A stretch of 64,000 bases of DNA, taken from contig CAMDEE010000005.1 of NCBI GenBank assembly GCA_945895375.1, forward strand, positions 62,001-126,000, read 5' to 3'. This stretch comes from Auritidibacter sp. Marseille-P8566 (GTDB lineage: Bacteria > Actinomycetota > Actinomycetes > Actinomycetales > Microbacteriaceae). Under the pieces are notes generated by a model that did no database searches, was not told the origin of the DNA, and saw nothing but the letters and a program-made list of their open reading frames with translations. Numbering within the stretch: position 1 is the stretch's first letter; every line of letters starts with the position of its first letter. Positions 52,283 through 59,563 of this stretch are shown here, piece after piece. Made by a program: the position numbers and the translations under genes.

Positions 52283-52972
52283 ATGGCTAGACGTCCCAGG
52301 ATTGCGATAGTCGGTAGGTTCACCGAGCAGGCAACTGCCATTAGAAGCCTTGGTGTTGTCTCCTCAAGAAGACTCTTGGAATCAGTATGGGCAGCTGGGG
52401 GAGAACCAGTAACGTTCCTGCCAGTTGAGAACCCTAACTGGGCGGAAAGACTTGTTGGCATCGATGGAGTTCTAATCCCAGGTGGTGGAGATGTGAACCC
52501 TAAGTGGTACGGCGAAGAGCCAAACACAGAAGAGCTCTATGGCGTTGATGATCTGCAAGATGAGAATGACTTCTCAATCGCCAAGCATGCCTTTGATAAT
52601 GCACTACCTGTCCTAGCCATTTGCCGAGGCTTCCAGTTAGTAAACGTTTTGAAGGGTGGAAGCCTTGTTCAAGACATGGATCAACATCACCGAAACCATA
52701 TGCACACCATCACCATTGACAAAGATGCTGAAGGACTGGGACTGTCAAAGCCAGTATTAGAAAGCTCATGCTTCCACCACCAAGCCATCAAAGAACTAGG
52801 TAGTGGTTTAGAAGTTCTAGCCAGAGCAGAAGAAGGGCATGTCGAAGCCTTCAAGATTGAAGCTAAAGCCTGGTCTTACGGAGTGCAATGGCATCCAGAG
52901 GATAACTACAAAGAAAACCCTCAGCAGTTGGAACTGTTTACAAAGTTTGTTTCAGTAGCGGCTAAGAATTAG
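52283..52972 (+). CDS. Gamma-glutamyl-amide hydrolase, PuuD-like class I amidotransferase
   Basis: A 229-residue peptidase C26-type protein. The catalytic triad is visible: C114 in LAICRGFQLVN and H204 with E206 in VQWHPEDN; the GGGDVNPKWYGEEP loop is typical. PuuD removes glutamate from gamma-glutamyl-GABA; the same chemistry on a different gamma-glutamyl amine is likely here. It is divergent from the ring-cleavage operon and overlaps the convergent marR gene by 11 bases. A strong AAGGAG precedes the ATG. Confidence 0.88.
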   Translation: MARRPRIAIVGRFTEQATAIRSLGVVSSRRLLESVWAAGGEPVTFLPVENPNWAERLVGIDGVLIPGGGDVNPKWYGEEPNTEELYGVDDLQDENDFSIAKHAFDNALPVLAICRGFQLVNVLKGGSLVQDMDQHHRNHMHTITIDKDAEGLGLSKPVLESSCFHHQAIKELGSGLEVLARAEEGHVEAFKIEAKAWSYGVQWHPEDNYKENPQQLELFTKFVSVAAKN

Positions 52973-53462
52973 TTTCAGCAAACTTAGTTATTGCTCTTAG
53001 CTGATCGGCTAGTTGACCTTGCTTTGATTGGGCAACTACGTTCGCTACTGCTGTTTCTTGTTTGTTGAAAGCAGGGAATAGGGTGTCCATTAGTTTTCTA
53101 CCCTTGGTAGTCAATTGAACGATTACTAATCTGCCGTCATCTTTGCTTTTGGTTCTTGTGATTAGAGAGCGCTTCTCAAGGGTTGAAAGAACACCTGTAA
53201 GGGTGGCTTTAGAAAAGCCTCCTTCTTCTGCAATCTGTCTAGTCTCAATAGGTTCCCAGATCCAGGTAACCCAAAGAACAACAAAGGCTGTCCAAGATAG
53301 GTCTTGCTTGGCAAGAACTGTTCTTTCTAGGTGGTTTCTAACTGAGTTGGCTGCTCTAAAGAGGTTTGAGGTTACGGCCATGGCTTCGAAGTTGATGTTC
53401 TTGTGAACAAGCTTCTGATTGACCTGACGCTCTGTTTCGGCAAGGGTGTGTGGTCCAGCCAT
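52962..53462 (-). CDS. MarR family transcriptional regulator
   Basis: A 166-residue winged-helix protein of the MarR type. The recognition region is AEEGGFSKATLTGVLSTLEK and the wing is SKDDGRLVIVQLTTKGR. AGGAGGT is a perfect ribosome binding site. MarR proteins commonly control aromatic catabolism (HpaR is a known example). The divergent position beside the P450 gene, and the shared 11-bp word in its promoter and that of the ring-cleavage operon, suggest it as regulator of the cluster. Confidence 0.9.
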   Translation of the reverse strand: MAGPHTLAETERQVNQKLVHKNINFEAMAVTSNLFRAANSVRNHLERTVLAKQDLSWTAFVVLWVTWIWEPIETRQIAEEGGFSKATLTGVLSTLEKRSLITRTKSKDDGRLVIVQLTTKGRKLMDTLFPAFNKQETAVANVVAQSKQGQLADQLRAITKFAETNS

Positions 53463-53501
53463 TGCTACCTCCTAAGAATGTGCTTCTATTCTCCTCTAAT
53501 C

Positions 53502-53567
53502 ATTAGGGCATAAATAACTTTTTAGGCACAAAGGCGTTTCTTACTTGTTTGGGTGTGTAATCTAAAA
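53502..53567. promoter_or_regulatory. Divergent marR-P450 control region
   Basis: ATTAGGGCATA (53502-53512) is identical to the word at 52219-52229 and adjoins CTAAT in the palindrome CTAATCATTAG (53496-53506). On the plus strand the -10-like TGTAAT (53556-53561) ends six bases before an ATG at 53568. A -35 box is not obvious, which would fit a regulated promoter. Confidence 0.5.
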
Positions 53568-53597
53568 ATGATTCGTATCCAAACAATCGGAGTGACC

Positions 53598-54845
53598 ATG
53601 ACACAGTTGTCAGAGCTAACCCTTGCAGACCTAGACCTATTCGATGGCGGTGCTCCATGGCACGTCTTCGACAAGCTACGTGCTGAAGCCCCTATTCACT
53701 GGGATGCTGAGGAGAAGCCAAACAGCGGTTTCTGGTCTGTTACTCGATACCAGGACATTGTTAAGGTTCTTCGTGACCCAGACACTTTCACTTCAACCCA
53801 CTTCACCAACTTAGAAGAAGTTGATGCTGAGCAGGAAGAGGCTAGAAGATCTCTTCTTGAAACAGATGGTGCTCGACACCGTGCTCTTAGAAGATTGCTT
53901 CAAGGTGAGTTCACTCCTCAGGCTGTCTCAGGTTATGAGACATTCCTAAGAGGACTTACTGCGACTACTTTGGACAATGCTTTCGCTAAAGGCAGCTTTG
54001 ACTTCGTTGATGAAGTTGCTGCTGATTTCCCTATTCGTGTTCTAGCTCGAATGCTAGATGTTCCAGATCATGACACTGACAAGTTGATTGAGTGGGGTAA
54101 CCGCATGATTGGTAACACCGACCCTGAGCATGCAGATATCTTGCTAGAAGATCCTGAGAGCGAAAAGTATCGTCTGGTTCCATTCAGATCTCCAGCAGCT
54201 CTTGAAGTATTTGAGTATGGGCAGAACCTTGCTAATCAGCGCAGAGGTAAAGATGGTAAAGACTTGGTCTCAACTTTGATAAACCAGGTGCCATCTGATG
54301 GCATTCCTTTGTCAGAGCGAGACTTCAACACTTACTTCCTGCTTCTAGTTGTTGCTGGTAACGAGACCACTCGTCACACCATCTCGCACACCATGAACTA
54401 CCTAATTGAGAACCCAGAGCAGATGGCAATGCTGCAGGAAGATCCTTCACTTATCCCTTGGGCAGTTGAAGAGTTCATTAGATTAGCCTCTCCGGTTTAT
54501 CACTTCAGAAGAACTGCAACTAAGGATGTTGAGTTCCAAGGAACTCTAATCAAGAAGGGGCAGAAGGTTGTTCCTTGGTTCGCTTCAGGCAACAGAGACT
54601 CTGCTGTGTTCAATGACCCATACAAGATGGATGTGACGAGAAACCCTAACGAGCACATGGCCTTTGGTCGAGGCGGACCTCACATGTGTCTAGGTAACTC
54701 ACTAGCTCGACTAGAGGTTCGCATCATGTTTGAAGATCTTCTCTCACGTGTTGACAAGGTTGAGCGATTAGGGGAAATAGATCACCTACGTTCAAACTTC
54801 GTGAACGGAATAAAGAGATTCCCTGTGAAGGTAACCCTTAGATAA
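53598..54845 (+). CDS. Cytochrome P450
   Basis: A 415-residue bacterial P450. The I-helix oxygen-activation motif is AGNETTRHT (residues 253-261) and the haem-binding loop is FGRGGPHMCLGN with C364 as ligand. The K-helix E-x-x-R is EEFIRLASPV. The AGNETT and Phe-Gly-x-Gly-Gly-Pro-His motifs resemble the CYP124/125/142 group rather than the CYP151 amine oxidases, but family assignment needs alignment. Electrons should come from the ferredoxin and reductase of the leftward operon. The ATG at 53598 has GGAG five bases upstream; ATG 53568 is a leaderless alternative. It overlaps the GATase gene by eight bases at the 3' end. Confidence 0.93.
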   Translation: MTQLSELTLADLDLFDGGAPWHVFDKLRAEAPIHWDAEEKPNSGFWSVTRYQDIVKVLRDPDTFTSTHFTNLEEVDAEQEEARRSLLETDGARHRALRRLLQGEFTPQAVSGYETFLRGLTATTLDNAFAKGSFDFVDEVAADFPIRVLARMLDVPDHDTDKLIEWGNRMIGNTDPEHADILLEDPESEKYRLVPFRSPAALEVFEYGQNLANQRRGKDGKDLVSTLINQVPSDGIPLSERDFNTYFLLLVVAGNETTRHTISHTMNYLIENPEQMAMLQEDPSLIPWAVEEFIRLASPVYHFRRTATKDVEFQGTLIKKGQKVVPWFASGNRDSAVFNDPYKMDVTRNPNEHMAFGRGGPHMCLGNSLARLEVRIMFEDLLSRVDKVERLGEIDHLRSNFVNGIKRFPVKVTLR

Positions 54846-55545
54846 GTTTCGCTATATCTTTCAGATAAGCGTCAACTAGAGCAAAGGTTCTTTGCTTTGA
54901 TACTTCATCTTCGGCTATGGTCTGATCCATCATGATTTGAGCATCTTGCCCATCTTCGCCAACGCTTCGTAGACCTCCCCAGTCAAGCCAGCCTTTGAGT
55001 ACTGCCGCGTTTAGTTCAGGGTGAAATTGAACTGCTAAAGATCTGTCATAGATGAATGCTTGGGAAGCAATAGGGTTTCTAGCAATCTCAACTGCACCTG
55101 GTGGGACTACCCAGCGGTCATAATGGAATTGGAACCAAGGGCCGTTACTAACTAAGTCTTTTCGATCTGACCAGATGTTGGTCCAACCAATTTCACCCTT
55201 AGGGCCAGGAGCCACTGAACCACCTAGTGCTCTAGCCATTAGCTGGCCACCAAAGCAGATTCCAAGAACAGGCTTGTGTGCGGCCATGGCATTTCTTACC
55301 CAGTCAAGTTCTGGTTGTAACCAGTTACCAATGCAGGCATCGTCCCAAGCACCCCATGGAGCACCTAGTGGAACAAGCAGGTCATAGTCATTGAAGTCTG
55401 GGAATTCAAAAGCAACATTAGGGGTTTCAAATGAAGCTTCAGGCACTACAAGAACCTCAGTCATCTCAAAGCCATGGCGGGCTAGGGCTTCGCCCACCCA
55501 TCCGGTTGGGCTCACATGGTCATGTTGAATAAATAGCGCTTTCAT
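54838..55545 (-). CDS. Type 1 glutamine amidotransferase (GMP-synthase-like)
   Basis: A 235-residue free-standing class I amidotransferase. The nucleophile is C97 in VLGICFGGQLMARALGG, and the His-Glu pair is H175 and E177 in AVQFHPELN. Proteins of this type sit beside glutamine-synthetase-like ligases, such as TdnT/AtdA2 in aniline clusters, where they hydrolyse gamma-glutamyl amides. It is divergent from the ligase gene at 55650 and is the second gamma-glutamyl hydrolase candidate in the cluster. Confidence 0.87.
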   Translation of the reverse strand: MKALFIQHDHVSPTGWVGEALARHGFEMTEVLVVPEASFETPNVAFEFPDFNDYDLLVPLGAPWGAWDDACIGNWLQPELDWVRNAMAAHKPVLGICFGGQLMARALGGSVAPGPKGEIGWTNIWSDRKDLVSNGPWFQFHYDRWVVPPGAVEIARNPIASQAFIYDRSLAVQFHPELNAAVLKGWLDWGGLRSVGEDGQDAQIMMDQTIAEDEVSKQRTFALVDAYLKDIAKLI

Positions 55546-55610
55546 AATTCCTTCATAACTTTTCGGTTTCCACGGCTATTTCTAACGCTACTAGGAAGTA
55601 GCATTCAAAT

Positions 55611-55630
55611 ATCGTTTGAACCCGAATGAA
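55611..55630. promoter_or_regulatory. 20-bp operator-like element before the glutamine-synthetase-like gene
   Basis: The element matches 57943-57962 before the permease at 15 of 20 positions (TCGTTT, ACCCGAA and GA are common). It lies 20 bases before the ATG and overlaps an inverted repeat TTCAAA-TATCG-TTTGAA (55604-55620). A regulator binding site is inferred. Confidence 0.6.
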
Positions 55631-55649
55631 ATGTAACAAAGGAGTTGCA

Positions 55650-56999
55650 ATGAGCACCAACCTCACAGCCCTAAGAGAGAAGCTTCAAGAACAGGGCATT
55701 GATGTCCTAAGGATTCTGTATTCAGACGTTCTTGGAATTACAAGATCTAAGGACTTGCTAGTTAGCCAACTAGAGAAAGCTGCTGGTCATGGACCTGCTT
55801 TCTGCCAAGGTGTTTGGGTTACCAACACTCAAGGTGGAGTGTTGGATGCAGAAGGAATCGCAGGAGATGGTCTTCAAGACCTCGTTACACAGTTGGACCC
55901 TGACACCATTCACGCAATGCCATGGGAACCGGGTGTAGCTTATGCAATTGGTGATGCTCTCAACCCAGACATGTCTCCTAACCTTTTCTCTCCTAGAACA
56001 GTTCTTAGGAAAGTTATTGCCGAGTATGAGAAGTTAGGCCTAGTTCCAGTAGTTGGCCCTGAGCTTGAGTTTTATATTGCAGACCGAGTCGAAGGCGGCG
56101 GGTTCAAGAGATCACTAGAGAGAACTGGTCGTGTTTACACAACTGGTGCATTAGTTGATCCAAACGGAACTTTCTTACATTTGATTCGCATGCTTGATCA
56201 ACTAAACATTGGAGTATTCGCAGGTAACCACGAATTCTCACCTGGCCAATATGAAATCAACCTATGGCATTCAGAAGCTATGGACGCTGCTGATAGAACA
56301 TTCCTATTCAAAACTTCTATCAAAGACATTGTTCACCGTGAAGGTCAGCATGCAACATTTGTTGGTAAGCCTTGGAGCGATGAGGGAGGTTCTGGTTTCC
56401 ACCTACACTTCTCAGTTACCGATAAGAACGGCAAGAACCTGATGCATGAGGGAACCGAGCTTAGCGAAGTTGCTAAGCAGATGATCGCAGGTCTCTGTGA
56501 GAACGCTCATGCTCTAACAGCTTTCACTAACCCAACAGTCAATGCGTTCAAGAGATTGGGCCCTGACACCCTTGCCCCTTACAGAGCTAACTGGGGATAC
56601 GACAACAGAAGCACCATGGTTCGCATTCCACCAGAGCGTGGTTCAGGAACTCGTCTAGAGGTTCGTGTTGGTGATGGTGCTGCTAACCCGTATTTGGTTA
56701 TCGCCGGTATCTTGGCTGCTGCTCTTGATGGCATTGTTAGAAAGCTTGATGTTCCAGATGCTGCTGAAGGTATGGCTTATGACAATGAAGCTGCTCCAGT
56801 ACTACCTGCAACATTCACTGAAGCGCTAGATGCACTTGAGGCTAACGAGCGTATGCGTGAGCACATGTCAACAGGTCTTATTGGAATCTTCTTAGTTATG
56901 AAGCGCGATGAGATCGAAAGATATGAAGCGGCCGTTCCAGACCCATCAACTAGAGATGTAACCGACTGGGAGATTCAGGAATATCTAGAGGATTACTAA
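55650..56999 (+). CDS. Glutamine-synthetase-like gamma-glutamyl-amine ligase
   Basis: A 449-residue member of the glutamine synthetase superfamily. The N-terminal beta-grasp region has VLRILYSDVLGITRSKDL. The catalytic domain has GPELEFYIADR, NHEFSPGQYEINL, GSGFHLHFSV and NPTVNAFKRLGPDTLAPYRA. Features such as length and gene context favour the PuuA/GlnT/TdnQ-type ligases over housekeeping GlnA. It should join the gamma-carboxyl of glutamate to an amine using ATP. ATG 55650 has GGAG five bases upstream. It is convergent with the ADC-like gene. Confidence 0.88.
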   Translation: MSTNLTALREKLQEQGIDVLRILYSDVLGITRSKDLLVSQLEKAAGHGPAFCQGVWVTNTQGGVLDAEGIAGDGLQDLVTQLDPDTIHAMPWEPGVAYAIGDALNPDMSPNLFSPRTVLRKVIAEYEKLGLVPVVGPELEFYIADRVEGGGFKRSLERTGRVYTTGALVDPNGTFLHLIRMLDQLNIGVFAGNHEFSPGQYEINLWHSEAMDAADRTFLFKTSIKDIVHREGQHATFVGKPWSDEGGSGFHLHFSVTDKNGKNLMHEGTELSEVAKQMIAGLCENAHALTAFTNPTVNAFKRLGPDTLAPYRANWGYDNRSTMVRIPPERGSGTRLEVRVGDGAANPYLVIAGILAAALDGIVRKLDVPDAAEGMAYDNEAAPVLPATFTEALDALEANERMREHMSTGLIGIFLVMKRDEIERYEAAVPDPSTRDVTDWEIQEYLEDY

Positions 57000-57808
57000 A
57001 TCGAAGGATTTGAGTTATCTGCAAGCAGTGTTCCACCGTTGAAGGTAACTCCAACTTCGCGGTAGTAACCACCGAGTATTTCCTTCACAGGAAGTATTGA
57101 AGCTAGTTCATCCCACTGAGAATCTGAAAGTGTAAGTTCAGCATCTCCTACCCAAGGTGTCCCTAGATCTGCATCAACTCCACCCATGGTGATTAGTTGA
57201 TCCATTGAGTTACCTAGACCTGGAGTAATTGATGGCATCCATCTTGAGTGAATCATCGGGTGACCGTTAACAAAACCATTTGAGTCAGCAGGCTTGCTTA
57301 GAGTCACAACTGCGGAAGCAAGTCTGTGATCGTAGGCAGCAAGTGAGGCCCCAAGCTTTGCTCCTGCTTCAAGTCTTGGAGTTGCTTTACCGTGGTTGAA
57401 GATTCTTGTTACTGCAACATTGCCAAGCTTCTTTGGATAACCCTGGAACCAGCCACGAGCAATAGCGAAGTCTTTGGTAACCCAGATGGCTACACAACGT
57501 GAGTAATTCTTACCGTAGTACTTGCATCTCACAACAACGAATGCTTCTAGGTATTGTGAGCGAACTGGATCAAGTAGTTCTTCTCCACCAGTTGAACAGG
57601 ACTGCCAGTCAGCCCAGATAAGAGCAACCGCACCTGGGTGCTCATCAGCTAGTTCTAGCTCTGGCGGCAAGATTGCCCTGACATTGGCTTCGTCGGTTAG
57701 ATACTCAACAGTTAGTAGAGTCCCTGAGTAAAACCAAGGCATGTTAGGAATGATTGCTGATTTGCCAGTAGGGGTCTTTGGGGCCATAAATCCGTGTAAT
57801 TCGCTCAT
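56996..57808 (-). CDS. Acetoacetate-decarboxylase-like protein
   Basis: A 270-residue protein of the acetoacetate decarboxylase superfamily. The Schiff-base lysine region reads ARGWFQGYPKKLG, with the paired lysines of the family. The usual Gly-Arg-Glu before it is Ala-Arg-Gly here, so the reaction may not be acetoacetate decarboxylation; some relatives act as aldolase-dehydratases. ATG 57808 has AGGAAG upstream. In this cluster it may handle a ketoacid from ring cleavage. It overlaps the ligase gene by four bases. Confidence 0.8.
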   Translation of the reverse strand: MSELHGFMAPKTPTGKSAIIPNMPWFYSGTLLTVEYLTDEANVRAILPPELELADEHPGAVALIWADWQSCSTGGEELLDPVRSQYLEAFVVVRCKYYGKNYSRCVAIWVTKDFAIARGWFQGYPKKLGNVAVTRIFNHGKATPRLEAGAKLGASLAAYDHRLASAVVTLSKPADSNGFVNGHPMIHSRWMPSITPGLGNSMDQLITMGGVDADLGTPWVGDAELTLSDSQWDELASILPVKEILGGYYREVGVTFNGGTLLADNSNPSI

Positions 57809-57827
57809 GCTTCCTAGATTACCTAAC

Positions 57828-57843
57828 CATTCGTGTCCGAATG
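57828..57843. promoter_or_regulatory. Palindrome upstream of the ADC-like gene
   Basis: CATTCG-TGTC-CGAATG is a perfect 6-bp inverted repeat 20 bases before the ADC-like start. The half-site sequence CGAATG is also found in the operator-like element before the ligase gene. Confidence 0.45.
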
Positions 57844-57942
57844 ACTCTTTATAACGGAACAGATAACGATTAAACAACCATCAGGTAACGGAATACAGAA
57901 AATGCCTCTTTAAGGCCCATAGTTGCACCAAAGTATTAGCAG

Positions 57943-57962
57943 GTCGTTTATACCCGAACGAC
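57943..57962. promoter_or_regulatory. 20-bp palindromic operator-like element before the permease gene
   Basis: GTCGTT-8-AACGAC is a perfect inverted repeat 28 bases before the permease ATG. Its sequence is closely matched at 55611-55630 upstream of the ligase gene. The shared element links import with gamma-glutamylation under one regulator. Confidence 0.65.
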
Positions 57963-57989
57963 TTTTGTCGACTCGATGAGGAGCAGTAA

Positions 57990-59471
57990 ATGTCAATGGA
58001 AACAAAAGATAATTCCCTTCGGAAAAACCGACTGGGTGTCTTAGGTATCGTATTTTTTGTGGTGGCAGCATCCGCCCCACTAGTTGGTATGACTGGCGCT
58101 GTGCCAGTAGCAATTCTTGCCGGTAACGGAGCAGCTGCTCCTGGCGCATATTTACTTGTTGGTTTAGTTCTTATCTTGTTCAGCGTTGGTTTCACAGCCA
58201 TGTCAAGCAAGGTAACTAACGCAGGTGCTTTCTTTGCATACGTAGGTAGAGGTCTCGGTAGAAATGCTGGAACCGGATCTGCGTTTGTTTCGATTGTTGC
58301 TTACGTAACTATCCAGCTAGCAATCTACGGATTCTTTGGTGGCATCATGGCTGGCCAAGGAGCTGCACTACTAGGCATTGATTTGCCTTGGTTTGTTTGG
58401 GCAGCTATTGCTTGGGTGCTAGTAACAGCACTTTCTCTTCTGAGCATTGATGTTGGTGCAAAGGTTCTAGGAACTCTAATGGTTCTAGAAGTTCTTTCAC
58501 TACTTATTGCAGGTATTGCAATTCTTATCAACAACGCAGGCTCAATGAACTTCGTTGCTTCATTCTCTCCAGAGAACATTTTCGCTGGTGGCTTTGTTGG
58601 TGGTGCTGGTATCGCTCTTGCGTTTGCTCTTGCATCATTCATTGGTTTTGAGGCAACAGCTATTTATGGTGAAGAGTCAATCGATCCAAAGAGAACTGTT
58701 CCTAGAGCCACATACTGGGCTGTTGGTCTAATCACCACTGTTTTCGCAATCGTTTCATTCGCAATGGTGACCGGTCTTGGTTCAGCAACTGTTGTCGACC
58801 GAGTTGCAGAGATCTCTGAAGGTGGAGCAAACCCAGCTGCGGTTCTGTTCTTCCTAGTAAATGAGAACGTTGGCCCATGGCTAGTAACAATCATGGAGTG
58901 GCTAGTTGTTTCTTCATTGTTTGCAGGTCTACTTGCATTCCAGAACGCTAACGCTCGTTACGTCTTTGCTCTAGGTCGCGCAGGTGTATTGCCTGCATCT
59001 CTAGGAAAGACAAATGCATCAGGTGCTCCTATCGGTGGTGTGATCGTAACTTCAGTTCTTGCTGCAGTTGTTATCCTGCTGTTCGTGATTCAGGGACTAG
59101 ATCCAATCCTGAACCTGTTCTTCTGGATGAGCGCTATTACAGCAATTGCAATCATGGTCGTTGAGATCTTGGTTAGCATCGCAGTAATTCGTTACTTCAT
59201 GCAGAACCCAGGCACTCACATCTTCAAGGCAGTTATCGCTCCAGCTCTTTCAGCTCTACTACTAAGCGTTGGTCTATACCTATTGATGTCACGCTTCAAC
59301 CTGCTATCAGGTCTAGCGCCATCACCTGAAGAGTCAGGCAATGCATGGTCATTGACTACCCTTGGTTGGACCCTTGTCTTACTACCATTTGCAGCTCTCG
59401 TTGTTGGTTTCATCTGGGGACTAATCAACAAGAAAGAAAACGCAAAGATGAGTGCAGACATTCTGTCCTAA
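57990..59471 (+). CDS. APC family amine/amino acid permease
   Basis: A 493-residue protein with twelve predicted membrane helices. The APC signature is at the start (LGVLGIVFFVVAASAPLVG) and ASFIGFEATAIYGEES lies in helix 6. This group includes PuuP-like and other amine importers. It is divergent from the ADC-like gene, shares an operator-like element with the ligase and is closed by a strong terminator. It probably brings in the amine that the ligase modifies. GAGGAG lies before the ATG. Confidence 0.9.
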   Translation: MSMETKDNSLRKNRLGVLGIVFFVVAASAPLVGMTGAVPVAILAGNGAAAPGAYLLVGLVLILFSVGFTAMSSKVTNAGAFFAYVGRGLGRNAGTGSAFVSIVAYVTIQLAIYGFFGGIMAGQGAALLGIDLPWFVWAAIAWVLVTALSLLSIDVGAKVLGTLMVLEVLSLLIAGIAILINNAGSMNFVASFSPENIFAGGFVGGAGIALAFALASFIGFEATAIYGEESIDPKRTVPRATYWAVGLITTVFAIVSFAMVTGLGSATVVDRVAEISEGGANPAAVLFFLVNENVGPWLVTIMEWLVVSSLFAGLLAFQNANARYVFALGRAGVLPASLGKTNASGAPIGGVIVTSVLAAVVILLFVIQGLDPILNLFFWMSAITAIAIMVVEILVSIAVIRYFMQNPGTHIFKAVIAPALSALLLSVGLYLLMSRFNLLSGLAPSPEESGNAWSLTTLGWTLVLLPFAALVVGFIWGLINKKENAKMSADILS

Positions 59472-59485
59472 TCAGTAACTCCTCA

Positions 59486-59520
59486 CACAAGGGCTCAGAC
59501 TTTTTGTCTGGGCCCTTGTG
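59486..59520 (+). terminator. Rho-independent terminator after the permease gene
   Basis: A 15-bp stem (59486-59500 with 59506-59520; one G-T pair, otherwise perfect) with a TTTTT loop, followed by CTATTTGGTT. It separates the catabolic cluster from aspA. Confidence 0.87.
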
Positions 59521-59563
59521 CTATTTGGTTAGGAAACTAATGATTTAATGGCAGACTTAAGCC

